This document shows positions 16,423 through 24,338 of a DNA stretch of 45,072 bases, piece by piece. The DNA lies in assembly GCA_947381325.1 (NCBI GenBank), contig CANCUP010000004.1, positions 1 through 45,072 on the forward strand. The letters run 5' to 3'. The stretch comes from Comamonadaceae bacterium. Its GTDB lineage: Bacteria > Pseudomonadota > Gammaproteobacteria > Burkholderiales > Burkholderiaceae_C. Each line of letters begins with the position of its first letter. Position 1 is the stretch's first letter. Position numbers and translations under genes: made by a program. The notes below the pieces were generated by a model that saw only the letters and a program-made list of their open reading frames with translations, was not told the DNA's origin and ran no database searches.

Positions 16423-17340
16423 TCAAGAAAGCTGTAACAACTGCGCCACCACTGCCACGGCAATCACCTCGGGCTCTTTGCCGGTGATGCCCTCGATGCC
16501 AATGGGACAGGTCACCCGCGCCAGCTCGTCGGCGCTGAATCCGCGTGCTTCCAAGCGGTGGCGAAAGGTGGCCCATTTGGTTTTGCTGCCAATCAGGCCA
16601 ATGAAGCCTATGTCGCCCAAGGCGCGTTGACGCTTCAAGCAGGCCGCCACCACGTCCAGGTCTTCGGCGTGGCTGAAGCTCATGATGAGCACGGCTGAGT
16701 GAGGCGCCAAATCGGCCACTGCGGCATACACCGGGTCGGAGTGTTCGCACACCACATTCAGGGGCACTTGGGCCGGAAAAATTTCGTCTCTGCTGTCGAT
16801 CCAGCGCACCGCGAACGGCAAGTTGCCCAACACATGAATCAGGGCACGGCCCACATGCCCGCCACCGAACAAGGCCAAGGGCTGACCGTTGGCCAGCAAG
16901 CGTTGCTTGAGCGCGGGGGCATCGGCGGCGCCAATGGGCTCAAAGCGCAGATGCACCACGCCGCCACAGCATTGGCCCAGCGCGGGCCCGAGCGCGTAGC
17001 GCAAGGTGAAGGTCTGGTCTTCGTGGGTGACCGCAGCGCCAGCAGTTAAGAGGGTAGACGTTGTGCCTGAAGATGCGGATGCGGATGCGGATGCGGATGC
17101 AGGTGCAGGTGCTGAGGCTGATGGGCTGGCGCTTTTGTTTTGCCCCAGCAAGGCACGCGCTTCGTCAATGGCCTGGAACTCCAGGTGCCCGCCGCCAATG
17201 GTGTTGACCAAGGTGTGGGGGAACACCGCCATCCAGGCCCCCACCTCACGCGGGCCCGAGCCCTCCACGGTGTGCACCGTCACCAGCACGCCGTTGGCGT
17301 GCTGGAGTTGGGTCAAGAGTTCAGCGGTGTGTCGCGGCAC
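16423..17340 (-). CDS. xdhC: Xanthine dehydrogenase accessory protein
   Basis: A 305-residue protein that binds molybdenum cofactor, promotes its sulfuration and inserts it into XdhB. The N-terminal XdhC/CoxI part is residues 1-60 (LVTVHTVEGSGPREVGAWM, NTIGGGHLEFQAIDEARALL), with GPALGQCCGGVV after the insertion. The C-terminal Rossmann part has LALFGGGHVGRALIHVLG and IGFIGLIGSKTKWATF. A Ser/Ala/Pro-rich insertion of about 40 residues after GQNK is encoded by hexanucleotide repeats and is absent from the usual family layout. The start is a GTG. It is the last of xdhA-xdhB-xdhC, 4 nt after xdhB. Confidence 0.92.
   Translation of the reverse strand: MPRHTAELLTQLQHANGVLVTVHTVEGSGPREVGAWMAVFPHTLVNTIGGGHLEFQAIDEARALLGQNKSASPSASAPAPASASASASASSGTTSTLLTAGAAVTHEDQTFTLRYALGPALGQCCGGVVHLRFEPIGAADAPALKQRLLANGQPLALFGGGHVGRALIHVLGNLPFAVRWIDSRDEIFPAQVPLNVVCEHSDPVYAAVADLAPHSAVLIMSFSHAEDLDVVAACLKRQRALGDIGFIGLIGSKTKWATFRHRLEARGFSADELARVTCPIGIEGITGKEPEVIAVAVVAQLLQLS
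17072..17113 (-). repeat. In-frame hexanucleotide repeat inside xdhC
   Basis: On the plus strand GATGCG is repeated four times and followed by GATGCA, GGTGCA and GGTGCT. On the coding strand this reads as alternating Ala and Ser codons (GCATCC units). The 6-nt period means slippage would add or remove two residues without a frameshift. Confidence 0.85.
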
Positions 17341-17344
17341 AAGC

Positions 17345-19702
17345 TCAGTGTGCAGCGGCTTTGGCGCGTTCGCAGGCCATCAAGATGCGCTCGGGCGTGG
17401 CCGGTGCGTTCATGTGGACCACGGTTTTGTGGTCGGCACTCGCGCTGACCGCATCGCGCAAGGCAAAGTAGGTGGACAGGGCCAACATCAGCGGCGGCTC
17501 GCCCACAGCCTTGCTGTTGAAGGGCGTGGGTTTGACGTTGCTGCCATCGAACAAGGTGATGTTGAGGTGCTCCGGAATGTCACCCGCCACCGGGATTTTG
17601 TAGGTGCTGGGGCCGTGGGTGAGCAGCTTGCCTTTTTTGTCCCAAATGCACTCTTCCATGGTGAGCCAGCCCATGCCTTGTACGTAGCCGCCTTCGATTT
17701 GGCCTTTGTCGATGGCCGGGTTGATGCTCTTGCCCGCGTCGTGCACGATGTCCACGGCCTTGATCCACGACTCGCCGGTGCGGGTGTCGATCTCGACTTC
17801 GGACACCGCCGCGCCGTAGCAGTAGTAATAAAACGCACGGCCATTCAAGGTGGTGAAGTCGTATTTGATTTCGGGCGTCATGTAAAAGCCCGTCACCGAC
17901 AAGCCCACGCGGTCGAGCCAGGCTTGCTTGGCCAACGCAGACCAAGCCACCGACTTGCCACCCCCATGGGCTTGGCTGTCGGCAAAGGTCACGTCGTTGG
18001 CGTCGCAGTCCAACATGCGGGCCGCTACAGGCTTCAAGCGTTCGCGCATTTGCGCGGTGGCGTTCATGATGGCCGCACCGTTGATGTCGGCTCCGCTGGA
18101 AGCCGAGGTAGCCGAGGCGTTGGGCACCTTCTGGGTGTCGGTGCCTGTGACGCGCACATACTGCAAAGACACGCCCAAACCATCGGCACACACCTGGGCC
18201 ATCTTGGTGTTGAGGCCCTGGCCCATTTCTGTGCCACCGTGGTTGACGCTGATAGAGCCGTCCATGTAGATGTTGAGCAAGGCACCGCCTTGGTTGAGCA
18301 TGGTGGCGGTGAAGCTGATGCCGAATTTCAAGGGCACCAAGGCCAAGCCGCGCTTGCGCTTGGTGTGGGCCTGGTTGAAGGCGTTCACACTGGCGCGGCG
18401 CTCGCGGTACTTGGCCTGCGCTTCAACCTGGTTGACCACTTGGTCGCCCACCCAGTCTTCGATCAACTGGTTGTACTGGGTGGTCATGGTGGCGGGGTTG
18501 CCCGAGATGGCGGGGTCTTGGTACATGTTGAGCTTGCGCACGTCCAGCGGGTCTTTGCCCAAGGTGTTGGCGATTTGCTCAATCACGGTCTCAATGCCAA
18601 ACATGCCCTGTGGGCCACCAAAGCCACGGAACGCCGTGGCGCTTTGGGTGTTGGTTTTGCAACGGTGGCTGATGAGTTGCAGGTTGGGGATGTAGTAGCA
18701 GTTGTCGATGTGCAAGCAGGCACGGTCGTTCACCGGGCCCGAGTAGTCGGTGCTGTAGCCGCAGCGTGACAGCAAGGCAATGTCGGCACCCAAGATGCGG
18801 CCGTCGTTGTCAAAGCCCACGTGGTAGTCGATGCGAAAGTCATGGCGCTTGCCGGTGATGGTCATGTCATCGTCGCGGTTGACGCGCAGCTTGACCGGCT
18901 TTTGCAGCAAATGGGCCGCCAGCGCAGCGCTCTGGCTGAAGATGCTGGCATTGCCCTCTTTGCCACCAAACGCACCGCCCATGCGACGGCAGATCACTTC
19001 GACGTCGTTGGTGGTGAGGTTCAGGGCCGCAGCGGCTTCGCGCTGGTTGCCATCGGGGTGTTGGGTGGACGAGTACAGGGTGAGCTGACCGTCTTCACGG
19101 GGCACCGCGTAGGTGATGTGGCCTTCGAGGTAAAACTGTTCTTGCTGACCGGTTTCGGTGCTGCCTTTGAACTGGTGCGGTGCCTTGGCAATCGCATCTG
19201 CCGCATTGCCACGGGTGATGCCTTTGGGGGGCATGACAAAGCTTTGTGCGGCCATGGCCTCGTCGATGGTCAAGATGGACGTGAGTTCTTTCACTTGCAC
19301 CTTGGCTTTTTTGGCGGCCTCGCGTGCGTACAACATGTCGCGCGCCACCACCACCGCCACGGCTTGGCCAATGAACTCGACCTTGCCCACGGCCAAGAAC
19401 GGATCGTCGTGGTTGATGGGGCCGCAGTTGTTTTCACCCGGGATGTCTTTGGAGGTGTAGACCGCCACCACACCGTGTTCTTTCAAGATGGCGGCGCGGT
19501 CAATGCCGTCGCCGATCAACTCGCCATGCGCCACGGGCGACAAGATGAGGGCGGCGTACAAGGTGCCCACCAGCTCAGGAATGTCGTCGGTGTAGGTGGC
19601 TGAGCCGGTGACGTGCAGGTGTGCCGACTCGTGGATCACGTCGGTGCCTTGTTGCACACCCGAGGCGGGCAACAAGTTTTTGAGGTTGATAGGAGCATTC
19701 AT
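17345..19702 (-). CDS. xdhB: Xanthine dehydrogenase, molybdenum-binding subunit
   Basis: A 785-residue large subunit of the bacterial XdhAB type. Molybdopterin-contact blocks seen: EVICRRMGGAFGGKEGNAS, ATAFRGFGGPQGMFGIE and MGQGLNTKMAQV. The catalytic Glu is expected in SKAVGEPPLML near the C-terminus. Full family length, no frameshift. With XdhA it hydroxylates hypoxanthine and xanthine to urate in the cytoplasm. Its ATG abuts the xdhA stop (TAA ATG), so the subunits are coupled in translation. It needs the MoCo-loading protein XdhC encoded next and molybdate from the ModABC system nearby. Confidence 0.95.
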   Translation of the reverse strand: MNAPINLKNLLPASGVQQGTDVIHESAHLHVTGSATYTDDIPELVGTLYAALILSPVAHGELIGDGIDRAAILKEHGVVAVYTSKDIPGENNCGPINHDDPFLAVGKVEFIGQAVAVVVARDMLYAREAAKKAKVQVKELTSILTIDEAMAAQSFVMPPKGITRGNAADAIAKAPHQFKGSTETGQQEQFYLEGHITYAVPREDGQLTLYSSTQHPDGNQREAAAALNLTTNDVEVICRRMGGAFGGKEGNASIFSQSAALAAHLLQKPVKLRVNRDDDMTITGKRHDFRIDYHVGFDNDGRILGADIALLSRCGYSTDYSGPVNDRACLHIDNCYYIPNLQLISHRCKTNTQSATAFRGFGGPQGMFGIETVIEQIANTLGKDPLDVRKLNMYQDPAISGNPATMTTQYNQLIEDWVGDQVVNQVEAQAKYRERRASVNAFNQAHTKRKRGLALVPLKFGISFTATMLNQGGALLNIYMDGSISVNHGGTEMGQGLNTKMAQVCADGLGVSLQYVRVTGTDTQKVPNASATSASSGADINGAAIMNATAQMRERLKPVAARMLDCDANDVTFADSQAHGGGKSVAWSALAKQAWLDRVGLSVTGFYMTPEIKYDFTTLNGRAFYYYCYGAAVSEVEIDTRTGESWIKAVDIVHDAGKSINPAIDKGQIEGGYVQGMGWLTMEECIWDKKGKLLTHGPSTYKIPVAGDIPEHLNITLFDGSNVKPTPFNSKAVGEPPLMLALSTYFALRDAVSASADHKTVVHMNAPATPERILMACERAKAAAH

Positions 19703-21178
19703 TTACGCCACCTCCGAGGTTTGTTCTTCGATGAAATCCAGCACCAGGTTGCGCGCCACCAATGAGCGGTAGGCCCACGTAGCACGCAAGCCGTCACGCG
19801 CCACAAAGCTGACCGCAATGGCGGCATCCAACTCAGCCGCGCTCACGTTGGCGGGTGTTTTGCCTTCCAGCACCGCTTCGAGTTTGGGCGCACGGCATGG
19901 CGAGGGTGCCAAGCCGTTGTAAGCCAGCTTGACAGCGCTGAGCTTGCCGTCTTTGAGCGTGTAGCTGATGGCGGCACAAGTGGCCGAAATGTCTTGCTCA
20001 AAACGCTTGCTCACCTTGTGGGCACGGAACACCGCGCCTGCGGCTGGTTTGGGCAACTCAATGGCTTCGATGAACTCGCCAGGCTGCAACACGTTTTGCT
20101 TTTGCCCGGTGTAGAACTGGTCCAGCGCCACGTTGCGGGTTTTGTTGCCACGGCGCAGCACCAAGCTGGCCCCCAAGGCCATCAAGCAGGGCATGGTGTC
20201 GCCAATGGGTGAACCGTTGGCAATGTTGCCCGCCAAGGTGGCGGTGGAGCGAATGGGCGGCGAGCCAAAGCGGCGCAGCACTTCGGCAAAGTCGGGGTAG
20301 GCCTGGGCCACCAGGGTTTCAACCTGCGTCAGCGACACCGCCGCGCCAATGCGCCAGGCTTTGGGCGTATCGGCCACTTGGCGCAGCTCTTTCACATTGC
20401 CTAGGTACATGATGTGGTCTGGGCGGCTGAACTGTTTGTTGACCTGCAAACCCACCTCGGTGCTGCCCGCGAGCAGCGTGGTGGTGGGGTGCTTCACCAA
20501 GTAGTCGGCCACTTCGGCGAGCGTGGCGGGCGAGACGAACTCGTTGCCCTTTTTGGTACGCACCACGGGCTGGACGATGATGTCGCCGTCCAAGCTCAAG
20601 GTGGGCGTGGCGGCGCGCTTGATCTCTTGCAACAGCGGCACATCGGCGCTGTCGTCTACTTTCAAGGCGGTTTTCTTCTCGCAAGCTTTGACCGTGGCGT
20701 CGATGATGGGGGTGTAGCCCGTGCAGCGGCACAGGTTGCCGCTCAGCGCATCGGTGATCTCTTGGCGCTTCGGGCTGGTGTTGGTTTGCACCAGGTTGAC
20801 CAAACTCATGACGATGCCTGGGGTGCAGAACCCGCATTGCGAGCCGTGGCAGCCCACCATGGCTTCTTGCACCGGGTGCAGGGACCCATCGGCTTTTTTC
20901 AGGCTTTCCACGGTCTTGACCGATTTGCCGTCCAAAGCGGGCAGCAACTGGATGCAACTGTTCACCGGCACGTAGTTCACGCCAGTGCCAGCGGCATTGA
21001 GCTCGCCCACCATCACCACACAGGCGCCGCAATCGCCCTCGGCGCAGCCCTCTTTGGTGCCGGTACGGTGCAGTTGCTCACGCAGGTAATCGAGAACGGT
21101 GGTGGTGCGGCGCACACCTTGCGCTTCGACGATGTGGCCGTCGAGCACAAATCGCACGGTGTTGGTGACTTGGGTCAT
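19703..21178 (-). CDS. xdhA: Xanthine dehydrogenase, iron-sulfur/FAD subunit
   Basis: A 491-residue small subunit. Plant-type [2Fe-2S] cysteines appear in KEGCAEGDCGACVV, and the second cluster is in CHGSQCGFCTPG with GNLCRCTGY. From about residue 200 the FAD domain follows, with TTLLAGSTEVGLQVNK and GNIANGSPIGDTMPCLMALG. It passes electrons from the molybdenum site in XdhB to NAD+. It is the first gene of xdhABC; the ribosome site before the ATG is weak. A GGTATACAAAT element lies about 90 nt upstream in the gap shared with the divergent ppk2 gene. Confidence 0.95.
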   Translation of the reverse strand: MTQVTNTVRFVLDGHIVEAQGVRRTTTVLDYLREQLHRTGTKEGCAEGDCGACVVMVGELNAAGTGVNYVPVNSCIQLLPALDGKSVKTVESLKKADGSLHPVQEAMVGCHGSQCGFCTPGIVMSLVNLVQTNTSPKRQEITDALSGNLCRCTGYTPIIDATVKACEKKTALKVDDSADVPLLQEIKRAATPTLSLDGDIIVQPVVRTKKGNEFVSPATLAEVADYLVKHPTTTLLAGSTEVGLQVNKQFSRPDHIMYLGNVKELRQVADTPKAWRIGAAVSLTQVETLVAQAYPDFAEVLRRFGSPPIRSTATLAGNIANGSPIGDTMPCLMALGASLVLRRGNKTRNVALDQFYTGQKQNVLQPGEFIEAIELPKPAAGAVFRAHKVSKRFEQDISATCAAISYTLKDGKLSAVKLAYNGLAPSPCRAPKLEAVLEGKTPANVSAAELDAAIAVSFVARDGLRATWAYRSLVARNLVLDFIEEQTSEVA

Positions 21179-21262
21179 AGTGGTTGGGGAGGTGGAAAGC
21201 CAGAAAAAAATATGCCCAGATTTTAGTGACTTGCACCCCGAGTTCGAACACCGTATGCCGCT

Positions 21263-21274
21263 CGGTATACAAAT
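21263..21274. promoter_or_regulatory. GTATAC-core element upstream of xdhA (weak putative GntR site)
   Basis: CGGTATACAAAT in the xdhA/ppk2 divergent gap shares the GTATACA core with the sites near puuD and gntR, but its flanks are less symmetric. It lies 85-96 nt upstream of the xdhA start and about 55 nt upstream of ppk2. Confidence 0.35.
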
Positions 21275-21328
21275 AAATCGGGTTCGCAGCGGACTAAATA
21301 GCTATATCTCGCAGCCTACACTGCGCCA

Positions 21329-22147
21329 ATGGAACATATTGACTATTCCTCCTGGCGCATCAAGCCCAACAGCAGCGTGAAGCTCCACGAGATCGACACC
21401 TGGCCCAAGCCCAAAGACGTGCCCAGCGATGACGCTTGGCGCGCCAGCCTGCACAAGCTCGGCGACAAACTCAACAAGCTGCAAGGCACCTTGTATGCCG
21501 GCAAAAGCAAGGGCCTGTTGTTGGTCTTGCAAGGCATGGACACTGCGGGCAAAGATGGCCTGATCCGCAGCGTGTTCACCCACATCAGCCCTCTGGGCGT
21601 GCGTGCTGAAGCCTTTGGCGCGCCCAGCGCATTAGAAAAAAGCCACGATTTTTTGTGGCGCATTCACCAAAAGACACCGGCCTTGGGGGACATGGTGATT
21701 TTCAACCGCGGCCATTACGAAGACGTGCTGGTCACGCGCGTGCGGGGCTGGGTGACAAAAGAGACCTGCGAGAAACGCTTTGAAGACATCAAGCACTTTG
21801 AATCCATGCTGCATGACGCCGGGATCACGGTGGTGAAATGCTATTTGCACATCTCCAAAGCCGAGCAAAAAAAGCGATTGCAAGCGCGCTTGGACGACCC
21901 ACACAAACACTGGAAATTGCAGCCTTCCGACTTTGAAGACCGTCTCTTGTGGCCCAAGTTTGCCGAGGCCTATGAAGACGCGCTCTCAGCCACCAGCACC
22001 CCCGACGCGCCTTGGTATGTGGTGCCTGCTGACTCCAAGCCCTACCGCGACTTGTTCGTGGCGGGCCTGTTGGTGCACACCTTGGAAAACATGAAGCTGG
22101 AAATGCCCCAGCCTTTGTTTGACCTCTCCAAAGTCAAGCTGGACTGA
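21329..22147 (+). CDS. ppk2: Polyphosphate kinase 2 family protein
   Basis: A 272-residue P-loop kinase. Walker A is QGMDTAGKDGLIRSVF, the Walker B/lid region is VIFNRGHYEDVLVTRVRGWV, and a basic lid with KRLQARLDDPHKHWK follows. PPK2 enzymes transfer phosphate between polyphosphate and nucleotides (ADP/GDP or AMP). The GHYEDVL form of the motif suggests the short single-domain subgroup that phosphorylates AMP and/or ADP, but the direction and nucleotide cannot be fixed here. The gene is transcribed away from xdhA and has no clear link to purine breakdown beyond nucleotide chemistry. Its ribosome site is weak. Confidence 0.9.
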   Translation: MEHIDYSSWRIKPNSSVKLHEIDTWPKPKDVPSDDAWRASLHKLGDKLNKLQGTLYAGKSKGLLLVLQGMDTAGKDGLIRSVFTHISPLGVRAEAFGAPSALEKSHDFLWRIHQKTPALGDMVIFNRGHYEDVLVTRVRGWVTKETCEKRFEDIKHFESMLHDAGITVVKCYLHISKAEQKKRLQARLDDPHKHWKLQPSDFEDRLLWPKFAEAYEDALSATSTPDAPWYVVPADSKPYRDLFVAGLLVHTLENMKLEMPQPLFDLSKVKLD

Positions 22148-22187
22148 GCGGTCGAGAAACAGAGCGGCCGAAGTATCCCTTCCCGAC

Positions 22188-22541
22188 TCAAGACCCCCGA
22201 TAAGTCGAATAACTCCAAGGGCTGACCAACAAGGGCACGTGGTAGTGCTGGTCGATGTGGGCCACGCCGAAGTCCAGGATCACTTGGTCTAGGAAGTTAG
22301 GCTCTGGCAAGGCCACACCCTTGGCAGCGAAGTAACCCTTCACATCAAACACCAAACGGTAGGTGCCCTTTTTCAGGCTGTCGTTGTCATACAGCAGGCC
22401 GTCTGGGTTGCGTCCATCGTGGTTCAAGGTGAACGATTTGACCAAGTTGGCTTGGCCATTGGCGGTGGTGAACAGCGACACCTGCATGCCTGCGGCGGGG
22501 CCACCGTGCATGGTGTCTAAAACGTGTGTGCTCAATCCCAT
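22188..22541 (-). CDS. uraH: 5-hydroxyisourate hydrolase (transthyretin-like)
   Basis: A 117-residue protein. I start it at MGLSTHVLDTMHGGPA because GGAG lies 8 nt before that ATG and family members begin there; the ORF-track start adds four residues. STHVLDTMHG carries the first catalytic His, and HYHVPLLVSPWSYSTYRGS provides the second His and the signature C-terminal YRGS. It opens the 5-hydroxyisourate made by PuuD to OHCU, which the UraD domain then decarboxylates. It is divergent from the gntR gene, with a TGTATACA palindrome between them. Confidence 0.95.
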   Translation of the reverse strand: MGLSTHVLDTMHGGPAAGMQVSLFTTANGQANLVKSFTLNHDGRNPDGLLYDNDSLKKGTYRLVFDVKGYFAAKGVALPEPNFLDQVILDFGVAHIDQHYHVPLLVSPWSYSTYRGS

Positions 22542-22583
22542 GTGTCGCTCCAAAAAAGAGATGGCAACCGAAACGGTTGACTG

Positions 22584-22600
22584 AAAGTGTATACAGTTTT
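22584..22600. promoter_or_regulatory. Palindromic operator between uraH and gntR
   Basis: AAAGTGTATACAGTTTT is a near-symmetric 17-mer around the perfect core TGTATACA, with outer AAA/TTT arms. It lies 43 nt upstream of uraH and about 50 nt upstream of the GntR regulator start, fitting control of both divergent genes and autoregulation. Confidence 0.6.
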
Positions 22601-22648
22601 GGTATTTGAAGCTATCATGGGCTCCAAAGGACCTTGCTGGAGAACCCC

Positions 22649-23317
22649 ATGGACAGCTCTACCGCCACCCGAAGCATTGTGGATGCGATGACCAAAGCCA
22701 TCGTCGAGCACCGCCTGCACCCAGGCACCAAACTGGCCGAGCAAAAGCTGGCCGATCACTTTGGCGTGTCGCGCACCTTGGTGCGTCAGGCCTTGTTTCA
22801 GCTGGCCCAAAAACGCCTCATTCGCATGGAGCCCGCTCGCGGTGCCTTTGTGGCCACCCCGTCTTCCGACGAAGCCCGCCAAGTGTTTGCCGTGCGCCGC
22901 ATGCTCGAAGCCGAGATGACGCGCAACTTTGTACGCCACGTCACCCCGGACCAAATCAAAGCCCTCAAAGACCACGTGGCGCAAGAGAAAGCCGCTGTGA
23001 GCAGCGGCGATGTGCCAGGCCGCACCGACTTGTTGGGCGACTTTCATGTGCGCATGGCCGAGTTGATGAACAACCAGGTGCTGGCCCAAATGCTGAGTGA
23101 ATTGATTTCGCGCTGCGCGCTGATCACGCTGATGTACCAAAGCACCCACGCCGCGGAGCACTCGGCCGAAGAGCATGCCGACATCATCAAAGCGATTGCC
23201 GCCAAAGACGAGGACTTGGCCGTGCGCTTGATGGACGAGCACCTGCGCCACGTGGAAGAAAACCTCACCCTCGACCGCAAAGTGCCCAGCAACGACATTG
23301 CCATGGCCTTGGCCTGA
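22649..23317 (+). CDS. GntR-family (FCD/FadR subfamily) regulator of the purine/ureide genes
   Basis: The protein has 222 residues from MDSSTATRSIVDAM; GGAG precedes this ATG by 6 nt, and the TTG at 22634 used in the ORF track lies before that site. The winged HTH spans about residues 8-72 (LAEQKLADHFGVSRTLVRQALFQLAQKRLI). The FCD ligand-binding domain (residues about 80-210) has family metal-ligand positions in DFHVRMAELMNN, EHADIIKAI and DEHLRHVE. It is first in a plus-strand operon with puuE, the uraD-allC fusion and the M20 gene, so an intermediate such as allantoin, allantoate or urate is the likely effector. Confidence 0.9.
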   Translation: MDSSTATRSIVDAMTKAIVEHRLHPGTKLAEQKLADHFGVSRTLVRQALFQLAQKRLIRMEPARGAFVATPSSDEARQVFAVRRMLEAEMTRNFVRHVTPDQIKALKDHVAQEKAAVSSGDVPGRTDLLGDFHVRMAELMNNQVLAQMLSELISRCALITLMYQSTHAAEHSAEEHADIIKAIAAKDEDLAVRLMDEHLRHVEENLTLDRKVPSNDIAMALA

Positions 23318-23330
23318 ACTGGAACACCCC

Positions 23331-24317
23331 ATGTCAAACCCCCACGCCACTTACAACAGCTCCGCCCCCTACCCGCGCGACTTGGTGGGCTATGGCCGCA
23401 CACCCCCGCACGCCCAATGGCCGGGCCGAGCCCGCGTGGCGGTGCAGTTTGTGCTGAATTACGAAGAGGGCGGCGAAAACGCCACGCTGCATGGCGACGC
23501 AGGCAGCGAGATGTTCTTGAGCGAGATGTTCAACCCACCGAGCTTTCCCGACCGCCACCTGAGCATGGAAGGCATTTACGAATACGGTTCACGCGTGGGC
23601 GTGTGGCGCATCTTGCGCGAGTTTGAACAGCGCGGCCTGCCTTTGACGGTGTTTGGCGTCAGCATGGCCTTGGAGCGTCACCCCGAACTGACGGCTGCCT
23701 TGGTCGAGATGGGCCACGAAATTGCCTGCCACGGCTGGCGTTGGATCAACTACCAAACCATCGACGAGGCCACCGAGCGTGAACATTTGAAACGCGGCAT
23801 CGAGATCATCGAACACCTCACCCACACCACCCACGGCAACTCGATCCACGGTGCGGGTTGGTACACCGGGCGCGACAGCCCCAACACACGCCGGCTGGTG
23901 CTCGACCATGGCGGCTTTGAGTACGACAGCGACTACTACGGCGAAGACCTGCCGTTTTGGATGCAAGTGCAAAAAAGCAATGGCGACATCGCACCGCACT
24001 TGGTGGTGCCCTACACCCTGGACTGCAACGACATGCGGTTTGCCTTGCCACAAGGCTTCAGTCAGGCCGAAGACTTCTTCATCTATTTGCGCGACACCTT
24101 TGATGCGCTGTATGCCGAAGGCGACCCCAACGGCGCCAACGCCCCCAAGATGATGAGCGTGGGCATGCACTGCCGCTTGCTGGGCAAGCCCGGGCGCATC
24201 GTGGCGCTGCAAAAGTTTTTAGACCATATCGCCCAACACGACCGGGTGTGGGTGGCGCGGCGCATCGACATTGCCCGTCACTGGAAGCAGGTCCATCCCT
24301 ACCCCGCCCACGCCTGA
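23331..24317 (+). CDS. puuE: Allantoinase, polysaccharide-deacetylase-like
   Basis: A 328-residue protein that starts 13 nt after the gntR stop at MSNPHATYNSSAPYPRD; the ORF-track start runs back into gntR. YPRDLVGYGRTPP, FVLNYEEGGENATLHGD, GHEIACHGWRWINY and DSDYYGEDLPFW are the recognised blocks of PuuE-type allantoinases, which belong to the NodB deacetylase superfamily and are unrelated to metal-dependent AllB. It hydrolyses allantoin to allantoate. This fits between the UraD step and the allantoate hydrolase encoded next. Length and motifs look complete. Confidence 0.93.
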   Translation: MSNPHATYNSSAPYPRDLVGYGRTPPHAQWPGRARVAVQFVLNYEEGGENATLHGDAGSEMFLSEMFNPPSFPDRHLSMEGIYEYGSRVGVWRILREFEQRGLPLTVFGVSMALERHPELTAALVEMGHEIACHGWRWINYQTIDEATEREHLKRGIEIIEHLTHTTHGNSIHGAGWYTGRDSPNTRRLVLDHGGFEYDSDYYGEDLPFWMQVQKSNGDIAPHLVVPYTLDCNDMRFALPQGFSQAEDFFIYLRDTFDALYAEGDPNGANAPKMMSVGMHCRLLGKPGRIVALQKFLDHIAQHDRVWVARRIDIARHWKQVHPYPAHA

Positions 24318-24338
24318 GCGCACCCGCAGGACACCGCC

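Noticed and set aside
17006-18769. Plus-strand ORF of 587 residues
   Set aside because: Antisense to xdhC/xdhB. Its Asp/Ala repeat is just the other-strand reading of the xdhC hexanucleotide repeat.
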